From Emticicia sp. C21 (lineage in GTDB: Bacteria > Bacteroidota > Bacteroidia > Cytophagales > Spirosomataceae): a DNA stretch of 64,000 nt. The DNA lies in contig NZ_QVMT01000002.1 of assembly GCF_003418935.1 (NCBI RefSeq), positions 62,001 through 126,000 on the forward strand. The letters are read 5' to 3'. Each line of letters begins with the position of its first letter. The first letter of the stretch is position 1. The notes beneath the pieces are model-generated. The model saw only the letters and a program-made list of their open reading frames with translations. It was not told where the DNA came from and searched no databases. The position numbers and the translations under genes were made by a program. This document shows, piece after piece, positions 41,821 to 50,238 of this stretch.

Positions 41821-43743
41821 ATGAGCTTTCCTTTGTTTGTGTTTCAGGGGCTTTTTAGAATTCGTCAGAGAATACCTTCTATTTTATTGATAGGTCTCTG
41901 TGGCTTGAGTATGCTTACCAATGCACAGCAAAATGTGGCATTTGGTAAGGGGAAAATTACCAATGTTACAGTTTCTTCGTCTTCCAATGCCAGTAATCAG
42001 ACAGGCATTCAAACGCTTATGAGTTCAGGTTATTTACCTAATAAGAATGCAGCTGCCAGATTACTCTCCCAAGCTACTTTAGGCACAACCTACGCAGATA
42101 TTGAAAACGTAGCCACAAATGGCATTGAAAAATGGGTTGATCAACAATTGGCAATGCCAAATTCTTTCGTTATTACACCGTATATGCAAAATCTTCATCA
42201 GGGGCTTGCTGACTCAATGAAACGAACTGACCCAACAAAGAATATAGGTAACACTTTTTTGGCGGACAGGTATTTTGATATTTCGTGGTTTCAGGGATAC
42301 ATGACTGCTACTGACTTATTAAGGTGGAGAGTAGCGCTGGGTTTAAGTGAGATTTTTGTTACTTCACGTATTTCGGCTAATGAGGGTTATCCTTATGCTT
42401 CTTCGAGCTATTATGATATGCTGCTGGAGAATAGTTTCACTAATTATCGCAATATTATTGAAAAAGTTACCTACCATCCGTCAATGGCAGTTTATTTGAC
42501 GTTTATGAATAACCACGCAACTGATTCCTACAATGGCAAGCAGACTTTCCCTGATGAAAACTATGCAAGAGAACTGATGCAGTTGTTTTCAATAGGTTTA
42601 TTTCAGTTGAATTTAGATGGTACAGAAAAAAAAGATGCTAACGGTAAATCTATTCCTACTTATAATAATAATGATATTGGTGGTCTGGCAAAAGTTTTTA
42701 CAGGTTTGTCATGGGGTGACAGCAGGTATCTGGGCGATAAACTCAAAGATAATTGGAGCTATACAAAAAAACTCAAATTCTATGCCATAGACTCAAGTGA
42801 CTATTATTTAAGACCTAATGCTTCAAACAAAAGAATTACTAACGGGCATGAGGTCGGAGCCAAAACTTTTTTAGGAAGCACCATTCCTGCCCGCTCTGTT
42901 GAACAGGGTGAGCTGGATATTAAAGACGCCCTCGATATTATATTCAATCATCCGAATGTAGGCCCTTTTATTTCAAGAAGGTTGATTCAGCGTTTGGTTA
43001 CTTCAAATCCAAGTCCAGCATATATTCAGCGTATTGCGACTGTTTTTAACAATAATGGGAATAATGTAAGAGGAGATATGAAGGCTGTAATAAGGGCAAT
43101 ATTGTTGGATCAGGAAGCCAGAGATTGCTGCAACAATGGCAATACAGAGTTTGCAGGAGCCTTAAAGGAACCGTTTATAAGATATACAAATCTGGTAAAA
43201 GGTCTGAATCTTACAGCCACGGGTGGTGTATTCCGAAACACAATGCAGAGAGTCTATGATAAGATGGGGCAATTGCCAATGTATTCGCCTAGTGTATTCA
43301 ATTTCTTCTCACCTGATTATTTGCCTGATGGGGCATTGAAAGGTACCGGTAAATTCGGGCCTGAATTTCAGACATTAAACTCACAGTCATTGTCAGGCTA
43401 CATGAACGCCCTTAATTCCTGGCTTATTAATGACGACCCTGTAGAGTATCTTACTTACTTCCCCGGAGAGACTTTTAAACCGAATCAGGATGCTAAGTTT
43501 GACCTTTCGGCTGATTATCAACTAACCCGAAATGACAGATTAACACAATTGTTAGATAAATATAATCTGATTCTTGCACATGGCAGAATTTCTCAGCAAA
43601 GCCTTAATACTATCAGAAATGCTCTATCTGGTATGCCGCTTACGGTTACAAATGGAGTTGTTAATGATAGCGAGGCTAATAGAATAGTACGGATAGCCAT
43701 TTATTTAATTATGTCGTCACCCGATTATATTATTAACAAGTAA
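41821..43743 (+). CDS. Secreted DUF1800 domain protein
   Basis: A 640-residue protein with a signal peptide (LLIGLCGLSMLTNAQ) followed by the DUF1800 domain: AARLLSQATLGTTYADIENV, then PDENYARELMQLFSIGLFQL, GGLAKVFTGLSWGD and FISRRLIQRLVTSNPSPAYI. The family is found with DUF1501 proteins in Bacteroidota, Planctomycetes and Proteobacteria; its role is unknown. The gene is followed after 7 bp by a DUF1501 gene, then a PA14 protein, so the three form an operon and probably a secreted or surface complex. Family is firm, function unknown. Confidence 0.92.
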   Translation: MSFPLFVFQGLFRIRQRIPSILLIGLCGLSMLTNAQQNVAFGKGKITNVTVSSSSNASNQTGIQTLMSSGYLPNKNAAARLLSQATLGTTYADIENVATNGIEKWVDQQLAMPNSFVITPYMQNLHQGLADSMKRTDPTKNIGNTFLADRYFDISWFQGYMTATDLLRWRVALGLSEIFVTSRISANEGYPYASSSYYDMLLENSFTNYRNIIEKVTYHPSMAVYLTFMNNHATDSYNGKQTFPDENYARELMQLFSIGLFQLNLDGTEKKDANGKSIPTYNNNDIGGLAKVFTGLSWGDSRYLGDKLKDNWSYTKKLKFYAIDSSDYYLRPNASNKRITNGHEVGAKTFLGSTIPARSVEQGELDIKDALDIIFNHPNVGPFISRRLIQRLVTSNPSPAYIQRIATVFNNNGNNVRGDMKAVIRAILLDQEARDCCNNGNTEFAGALKEPFIRYTNLVKGLNLTATGGVFRNTMQRVYDKMGQLPMYSPSVFNFFSPDYLPDGALKGTGKFGPEFQTLNSQSLSGYMNALNSWLINDDPVEYLTYFPGETFKPNQDAKFDLSADYQLTRNDRLTQLLDKYNLILAHGRISQQSLNTIRNALSGMPLTVTNGVVNDSEANRIVRIAIYLIMSSPDYIINK

Positions 43744-43750
43744 CAAAGAA

Positions 43751-45268
43751 ATGAATAGACGTGATTTCTTAAAACATTCAGGCTGTGCAGCTATGGGAGC
43801 TACTACTTTACTTAGTACGCTGACCAGTCTTGGTGCAGTAAATGGAGCTATGGGGCATAAAAAGTTTCCTGTAAACGGTGCTGTTGCTGAAGATTATAAA
43901 GCACTTGTATGCATATTGCTGGCAGGTGGTGTTGACTCCTATAATGTATTAATACCTACCGGAACAAATGGAGGTGGAGATAATGGTTATAATGAGTATG
44001 CAGCAACAAGGGCCGACCTTTCTATAGCTAATGCATCGCTTCTGGCATTGAACAACCCTCAGTGTACAGGATTCAGGAGCTTTCCATGCAATTATGGGGC
44101 TTACGGGCTTCATCCTTCTTTACCGGGTATGAGGGATTTATTTAATAGCGGCAAATTGGCTTTCATGGCAAATGTCGGTACTTTAATTGAGCCGATTCTG
44201 AATGAATCTGAATACAGGACTAAAGCAAAAAAGATTCCTGAAGGTGTCTACTCTCACTCTGACCAGATTATGCAATGGCAGACTTCTGTTCCGCAAAGCC
44301 GAACTGCACTAGGCGTAGGAGGAAGATTAGCCGATCTTCTGAATCCCGGTAATCTGAATCAGCAAGTTTCAATGAATATATCTTTAAGTGGAAAGAATGT
44401 TTTTCAGACCGGCGAAAGTATTGCGGAATACTCTATCAGTAATAACGTAAGTCCCGGTAATATCGGTTTTGATATGTTACCCAGCGGGTGGTTTAGTTCG
44501 GGCTTAATGACTGAACTCAGGAATTCAGCAATTGATAGTCTGGTTGGGCAAACTTATGCTAATTTACTTCAACAAACCTATGCAGGTACTGCTAAAGGAG
44601 CTATTGCAACTTTTGATATCTTTAAAGAAGCGCTTAAAAAAGTACCAAACATTGCTACGGTTTTCCCAACTACGAGTTTAGGAAATGACCTGGCAGCTAT
44701 TGCTAAAGTAATTAGTGTAAGGAGTAATCTGGGGGCTAAAAGACAGATATTTTTTGTAACCTATGGCGGATGGGACATGCATGACAACCTTGCCGGAGGT
44801 ATGAATCAGAAATTACCAGTGGTTGATAGTGCAATAAAAGCCTTTTACGACTCAACCGTAGAGTTGGGCATTGCAGATAAGGTAACAACTTTCACAATTT
44901 CTGATTTTGGCCGTACTATTACTTCCAATGGTTTGGGTTCAGACCATGCCTGGGGAGGTAATTCAATGGTAATAGGAGGAAGTGTGAAGGGCGGCAAAAT
45001 TTATGGTGCTTATCCAAAAATGAATCTGAATTCTAATACCCAAAACGTGTCTGTCAGAGGGAATTTCATTCCGGCTGTCTCGACGGATGAATTATACGCA
45101 GAAATAGCATTGTGGTATGGCGTAAGCCCTTCTGATTTATGTTATGTGTTGCCGAATATAGGTAATTTTTACAGTTATACTCCGGGTAATTATCCTGTGG
45201 GTTTCATGAATTTTAATGGAACAACTATTTCTAATGTCGACAGACCTCAATCATGCTTAATATATTGA
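43751..45268 (+). CDS. Tat-exported DUF1501 domain protein
   Basis: A 505-residue protein starting MNRRDFLKHSGCAAMGATT, a clear twin-arginine signal. The DUF1501 (sulfatase-like fold) body follows: LVCILLAGGVDSYNVLIP, GLHPSLPGM, AFMANVGTLIEP, SDQIMQWQTS, and the C-terminal FVTYGGWDMHDN and TFTISDFGRTITSNG with DHAWGG, which hold the conserved Asp and His residues of the fold. It lies 7 bp after the DUF1800 gene, an arrangement conserved in many phyla. The Tat route suggests that it binds a cofactor or metal before export. Confidence 0.93.
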   Translation: MNRRDFLKHSGCAAMGATTLLSTLTSLGAVNGAMGHKKFPVNGAVAEDYKALVCILLAGGVDSYNVLIPTGTNGGGDNGYNEYAATRADLSIANASLLALNNPQCTGFRSFPCNYGAYGLHPSLPGMRDLFNSGKLAFMANVGTLIEPILNESEYRTKAKKIPEGVYSHSDQIMQWQTSVPQSRTALGVGGRLADLLNPGNLNQQVSMNISLSGKNVFQTGESIAEYSISNNVSPGNIGFDMLPSGWFSSGLMTELRNSAIDSLVGQTYANLLQQTYAGTAKGAIATFDIFKEALKKVPNIATVFPTTSLGNDLAAIAKVISVRSNLGAKRQIFFVTYGGWDMHDNLAGGMNQKLPVVDSAIKAFYDSTVELGIADKVTTFTISDFGRTITSNGLGSDHAWGGNSMVIGGSVKGGKIYGAYPKMNLNSNTQNVSVRGNFIPAVSTDELYAEIALWYGVSPSDLCYVLPNIGNFYSYTPGNYPVGFMNFNGTTISNVDRPQSCLIY

Positions 45269-45281
45269 GTATTTATATCAG

Positions 45282-47666
45282 ATGAGAAAAATTTTTAAAA
45301 TACTATTTTTTATTTGGTTTGCCTCTGCAGCCTCCTTAAAAGCGCAGAACTGCATTGGTCCGGCGGGACAGGTAAAGTGGCAATACTGGGGAGGTTTTAA
45401 GCGCTATGCGCCAGATATAACCGACTTATCAGTATTGGAAAATTTCCCGAACAAACCCGATGGCTCTCAAATTCTTGGGTCTTTAAGATCACCTGTCAAC
45501 TATACAGAATATTTTGCGGGTTTTATACGTGGTTTTATTAAAGTATCTCAGACTGACAACTACATATTTAACCTTACAGGCGACGAGGCAGCAATTTTTT
45601 ATCTGAGCACTAATCAGTTACCTGCCAATAAAGTAAAGAGAGCTGAAGTAGTAACACCCACCGGCTTGAATGAATATAATAAAGACCCCGCACAAACTTC
45701 AGTAAGTATACAACTGGTGGGTGGCCAGTACTATTACTTTGAAATGTATAATTTTGAATTGGTACGTGAGGACCACATGACTTTGTCATGGAAAAAAGCC
45801 TCTACTCCCGCAGCACCCTGGGTAATTGTAGATTATAATTATATTTATGAATATTCTTGCGGTCAAATATGCCCTGAAAGAGGAACACCTTGTAATGACG
45901 GTGTTTCAACAACTACCAACGACCAGCAAGACGGTTTTTGTAATTGCTTGGGCGTTCCTGCCACAGCTAATAACTGTATAGGTGAAAAGGGACTTACTGA
46001 AGCGTATTACTATGATAATCTTATTGGTACTTATGTGGTAAATGATTTGAATAATGCGCCAAAATTTCCATTATCTCCTGATAGAAAAGAAAAACTTCTG
46101 GGAGCTTATGGTCCTTTACCGGCTACGCCACTTTATGCTAATGAAAACTATGGAACTCTCGTACAAGGATATTTAACAGTTCCAATCTCCGGGACTTATG
46201 AGTTTAATATAACTGGTGATGCAAATGCGCTATTTTACTTAAGCAGCGATGATAATATTGCAAATAAACAGGCGCATACAGCAAGTGCGTATAATGTAGA
46301 TGAAACAGACCATACTAATGCTGCATCGCAAACAATAGCACCTTTTACTCTGGAGAAAAATAAATACTATTATTTCGAGATCAGACATAAAGAAAGTACC
46401 TGGAGAGACCACTTTAATTTATATTGGAAAACACCTTTTTATGAAGATAAGACTTGGAAAAGAGTGCCGGCGTTTTATTTATATGATTATAAGTGTGACG
46501 TGCAGTGTATTCCCGCAGGGACAGCTTGTAATGATGGGAATCCTTTTACTAATGATGATAAAATAGTTAATTGTGAGTGTGTTGGTACACCTTGTTCCGG
46601 GCCTGATTGTGATGATGAATCAGCGAGATATAAGGTTTATGATTCTTGTAGTCCGACGGACAACCTGACTACTTTATCAGAGGTTGCCTGGGTTTCTTGT
46701 GGTACACTTAAGCCAAATCCTAATCCGGCAAGGTCTGCCAACAAAAACTGGATCAGGTATGATTTTAATAATACTTATAAATTTCAGGATACCAGGGTAT
46801 GGAATTATAATATTACAGGAGGAACAAATAAAGGATTTAAAAGTGTTTATGTAGATTATTCAATAGATGGAACAACCTGGCAGCAGTTAGGAGGAACTTA
46901 TATCTGGCCTCAAGCACCCGGTAATGCAGAGTATGCTGGTTTTATCGGGCCAAATTTTAATGATGTCCGAGCTAAACATATTCTTATTTCTGCCATTAAT
47001 AACTGGGGAGACGCTACTTGTTCAGGGTTTAGTAAAATAACGTTCAATGCTTCACTCTGCGATACTGAAGGCACAACTTGTGATGACGGAGACCCACTTA
47101 CCATCAATGATAAATTTGATAATAGTTGTAACTGTAGAGGTGTTAATATTAATTGTGCCAGCGATACTATTAAATTAGATCGTTCGCCTTTGAGCGATGG
47201 CGATTATAAAGCAATTAAAGCTATTGCTGCGCAAAGCCTTGTACCAACTACTAAGGATATATCATTTACTGCAGGTAATAGTATTGTTTTACTTCCTGGT
47301 TTTGAGGTAAAGAACAATGCAGTATTTAAAGCGGATATTACCAATTGCGTACAACAGGCTTTTGCCAAAAATGAGAAATTAACTAATGCTACTGATGATA
47401 ATTCGGTGACTGAGTTTTCAACAGATAGTACTGAAACTAATAAACTGAAGCAGATTGTTTTTAGGATTAATAAACCGGGTTATGTAAAACTCACACTGAA
47501 AGATAAGAGCGAAAATACAATAGTGACTATTATTGATAGCTACTTTGAAAATCTGGGTACACAAATTAAATTATTACCTACCAGTAAATTACCGAAAGGT
47601 TTATATTGGATTGAATTAGATTATGCCGGGAAAGTGTTAAAGGAACAACTAGAAGTGAAAGATTAG
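45282..47666 (+). CDS. Secreted modular protein with PA14-like domains and cysteine-rich repeats
   Basis: A 794-residue protein with a signal peptide (FFIWFASAASLKAQ). It has two PA14-like domains (about 20-190 and 225-400; YFAGFIRGFIKVSQTDNYIF, LVQGYLTVPISGTYEFNITG). After each comes a cysteine-rich repeat of the form GTxCNDG..T.ND...C.C.G (three copies: about 203, 405 and 590). Residues about 630-690 carry the AGNSIVLLPGFEVKNNAVF module seen in many Bacteroidota surface proteins. The C-terminal 70 residues resemble a type IX sorting domain (GLYWIEL..GK..KEQLEV) but are not a perfect match. It is the third gene of the DUF1800-DUF1501 operon and likely the surface-exposed partner. PA14 domains often bind glycans. 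Confidence 0.82.
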   Translation: MRKIFKILFFIWFASAASLKAQNCIGPAGQVKWQYWGGFKRYAPDITDLSVLENFPNKPDGSQILGSLRSPVNYTEYFAGFIRGFIKVSQTDNYIFNLTGDEAAIFYLSTNQLPANKVKRAEVVTPTGLNEYNKDPAQTSVSIQLVGGQYYYFEMYNFELVREDHMTLSWKKASTPAAPWVIVDYNYIYEYSCGQICPERGTPCNDGVSTTTNDQQDGFCNCLGVPATANNCIGEKGLTEAYYYDNLIGTYVVNDLNNAPKFPLSPDRKEKLLGAYGPLPATPLYANENYGTLVQGYLTVPISGTYEFNITGDANALFYLSSDDNIANKQAHTASAYNVDETDHTNAASQTIAPFTLEKNKYYYFEIRHKESTWRDHFNLYWKTPFYEDKTWKRVPAFYLYDYKCDVQCIPAGTACNDGNPFTNDDKIVNCECVGTPCSGPDCDDESARYKVYDSCSPTDNLTTLSEVAWVSCGTLKPNPNPARSANKNWIRYDFNNTYKFQDTRVWNYNITGGTNKGFKSVYVDYSIDGTTWQQLGGTYIWPQAPGNAEYAGFIGPNFNDVRAKHILISAINNWGDATCSGFSKITFNASLCDTEGTTCDDGDPLTINDKFDNSCNCRGVNINCASDTIKLDRSPLSDGDYKAIKAIAAQSLVPTTKDISFTAGNSIVLLPGFEVKNNAVFKADITNCVQQAFAKNEKLTNATDDNSVTEFSTDSTETNKLKQIVFRINKPGYVKLTLKDKSENTIVTIIDSYFENLGTQIKLLPTSKLPKGLYWIELDYAGKVLKEQLEVKD

Positions 47667-47774
47667 TTCACAAACGTATAAGTCATCAGAAGTAATTAGG
47701 CTTTCCTTGGAAATTCCTAAATTAAGATTTTGTAATAGCAAACACTCGGAAATCTGAGTTCCTTGCTGATATAA

Positions 47775-48130
47775 AATCTTGAATAAGTGAATCTACAAGG
47801 TGGGCTTATCTATCTAAAGTCTTTGCTTTTTTCTATCAGCAAGACTTGCATTTAGTTACTAAAATCAGAGAAAAACACGAAAAATTAACCGCGGCGGCGG
47901 ACTGCTTATTGAAACTAATGATAAAATCAACCTAAGGAAAGGAGGGATGATCGATTCAGTTAATGATATTCTATAACCGTCTTTGATTTTGAGCATACTC
48001 GTCATCGTAATCTAATTAATGAAATAGTAAATATTTTCGAGCATTTGCTTCTTAATGCCTTTATTGTTGAAAATCAACTGTTTTTGTAAAAAGATAATCC
48101 CGAACTTAGGTTAATTTATTAATAATCTTC
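47775..48130 (+). pseudogene. IS982-family transposase fragment (3' part)
   Basis: Read in several frames it gives AYLSKVFAFFYQQDLHLVTKI, REKHEKL, then after a GC-rich insert IETNDKINLRKGGMIDSVNDI, and NEIVNIFEHLLLNAFIVENQL to a KDNPELRLIY end. This lines up with the copy at 32.7-33.6 kb (AYLSKLFSYFYQQGLHLV). The N-terminal two thirds are absent. It lies between the PA14 gene and the PglF-like gene; the sequence from 48131 to 48282 shows nothing recognisable. Confidence 0.8.
47888..47904 (+). repeat. GC-rich micro-insertion in the IS982 fragment
   Basis: ACCGCGGCGGCGGACTG, 17 bp, 15 of 17 G or C. Removing 17 bp leaves ten residues between KIRE and DKI, the same as in the copy at 32.7-33.6 kb. 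In the coding sense it matches the insert at 33391-33408 at 15 of 18 positions (counting the next C). Confidence 0.78.
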
Positions 48131-48282
48131 GTTACGTTCGATTTAATTATGAAGAAATCGTAGATACGAACCAATTAATAAATTTTCTTCTTAGTTTACC
48201 ACTCTTTAATTGCTTCTATAGTATTAACTTGTATATTTGTCATAGTTTTAAAATTCCACTCTCTCAAATAAAAGTCTTTATA

Positions 48283-50238
48283 ATGAACAACTTTTTACTT
48301 AAATACCCTGAAAAGTTTGCTTCCAAGTGGTTAATTCTTTTAGTTGATTTATTCATTTGTTTTGTGACATTTACAATTGCTGTATTTGTTCATTTTAACT
48401 TTGAACTAACCTATGTAGAGCCATATATCTATAAGTACCATTTATTTTTTGTTTTAGCTATCAGGGCTGTTTTTTTTGTTTTTTTTAAATCCTATGAAGG
48501 TATAATCAGACATACCAGCATGGAAGATGCAACTTTATTGCTTAAAGTAGTGACTATAAGTAGCATCTTCATTTTTCTACTATCTAATTTTGGGTGTTAT
48601 CATAATATCCTATATTTATGTATTCCTCCAAGAATAACTATTATCAGTTATTTTATTACTCTCTTTGCTCTTATTTTTAGTCGCTTTTTAGTAAAAGGAC
48701 TGTACGATTCTTTCTTTAGGAAAATTAAATTAACAAGTTCGGTTATTATTTATGGTACTGGTTATATGGGCTTAATTACCAAAAACAGCCTGCTGAATGA
48801 TAAAGTAAAAAGCTATAAGGTTCTGTGTTTTATAGACGATAATCCTCAAAAAATCAATAAAACTGTTGAAGGAATTAGAGTTCTTTCTAAAGAAAGGGCT
48901 ATTGAAAAATATATCAAAAATCCTAATACTAAAGAAGAAGCTATTGAAGTAATTTTTGCAATACAAAATATCAGCCCCCTTGCTAAGGCAAAAATTGCAG
49001 AGGATTTTCTTACCAGGGGCATAATTTTAAAATCTATCCCTCCTATTAATAAATGGATAAAAGGAGAATTAACTACTAAGCAAATACAAAGAATAGAAAT
49101 TGACGATTTACTTGAAAGAGACCCAATAGCTATTAATAATAAATTTGTAGAAAGATTTCTTACTAATAAGAAAATCATGGTAACTGGTGCAGCTGGCTCT
49201 ATTGGCAGTGAATTAGTTAGACAATTATTGAAATTTTCGCCTAAAAAAATTATATTAATAGATCAGGCAGAATCTGCTTTATATGATTTGGAAAGTGACC
49301 TTTTACGTACTTCTTCTGCAGAAAACAAAGAACGTCCCAATATTAGAGTGGAGGTTTATGATGTTACGAATGAAAAATTAATGGATAGTTTATTTAATGA
49401 AGAACTTCCTCAGATAATCTTCCATGCAGCAGCATATAAGCATGTTCCATTAATGGAAAAAAACCCCTATCAGGCTGTTAGGGTCAATGTGATGGGAACA
49501 AAAATTGTTGCAGATCTCGCTTCTAAATATGGCACAGAGAAATTCGTTATGATTTCAACTGATAAAGCTGTGAATCCAACAAATGTAATGGGCGCATCAA
49601 AGCGTCTGGCCGAAATGTATGTACAGAGTTTAGATGGTCATCATAACAATAATACAAGGTTTATCATAACCCGTTTTGGAAATGTGCTCGGATCTAATGG
49701 CTCAGTGATTCCATTGTTTAAAAAACAAATTGAAAATGGTGGCCCTATTACTGTAACTCATAAAGATATTATAAGATATTTTATGACGATCCCAGAAGCT
49801 TGCCAGTTAGTTTTGGAGGCAGGAACTATGGGGAAAGGTGGTGAAATCTACGTTTTTGATATGGGTAAACCTGTAAAAATTATAGATCTGGCTAAGAAGA
49901 TGATACAACTATCTGGACTGGAACTAGAAAAAGATATAAAGATTGAATTTACAGGTTTAAGACCCGGCGAAAAACTATACGAAGAGTTATTAAATAGTAA
50001 TGAAAATACACAACCTACTTATCATAATAAAATCATGATTGCCAAAGTAGTAGCAGAAGACTATGATGTATTGAATATAACCATAAAAAACATGCACTCT
50101 GCACTAACTAAAATGGATAATTATAAGATTGTATCGGAATTAAAGAAACTGATTCCAGAGTATATAAGTAATAACTCTATTTACCAGAATTTAGATGAAT
50201 TAGAAGAAGGTTCTCTGAATCCCTATATAGCCTCCTAA
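48283..50238 (+). CDS. Membrane UDP-N-acetylglucosamine 4,6-dehydratase-like protein (PglF/CapD/WbpM type)
   Basis: The frame opens at 48229, but ATG 48283 (MNNFLLKYPEKFASKW) fits the family start, giving 651 residues. Four N-terminal membrane helices are followed by a CoA-binding-like domain (IIYGTGYMGLI) and the SDR dehydratase domain: MVTGAAGSIGSELVRQ (NAD binding), ISTDKAVNPTNVMGASKRLAE with the Met-Lys version of the active site that is typical of this family, and GLRPGEKLYEELL. It makes UDP-4-keto-6-deoxy sugar from UDP-GlcNAc. With the PglE-, PglD- and PglC-like genes at 60.4-62.7 kb it could give diacetylbacillosamine. Its 3' end overlaps the convergent Wzi gene by 39 bp. Confidence 0.92.
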   Translation: MNNFLLKYPEKFASKWLILLVDLFICFVTFTIAVFVHFNFELTYVEPYIYKYHLFFVLAIRAVFFVFFKSYEGIIRHTSMEDATLLLKVVTISSIFIFLLSNFGCYHNILYLCIPPRITIISYFITLFALIFSRFLVKGLYDSFFRKIKLTSSVIIYGTGYMGLITKNSLLNDKVKSYKVLCFIDDNPQKINKTVEGIRVLSKERAIEKYIKNPNTKEEAIEVIFAIQNISPLAKAKIAEDFLTRGIILKSIPPINKWIKGELTTKQIQRIEIDDLLERDPIAINNKFVERFLTNKKIMVTGAAGSIGSELVRQLLKFSPKKIILIDQAESALYDLESDLLRTSSAENKERPNIRVEVYDVTNEKLMDSLFNEELPQIIFHAAAYKHVPLMEKNPYQAVRVNVMGTKIVADLASKYGTEKFVMISTDKAVNPTNVMGASKRLAEMYVQSLDGHHNNNTRFIITRFGNVLGSNGSVIPLFKKQIENGGPITVTHKDIIRYFMTIPEACQLVLEAGTMGKGGEIYVFDMGKPVKIIDLAKKMIQLSGLELEKDIKIEFTGLRPGEKLYEELLNSNENTQPTYHNKIMIAKVVAEDYDVLNITIKNMHSALTKMDNYKIVSELKKLIPEYISNNSIYQNLDELEEGSLNPYIAS

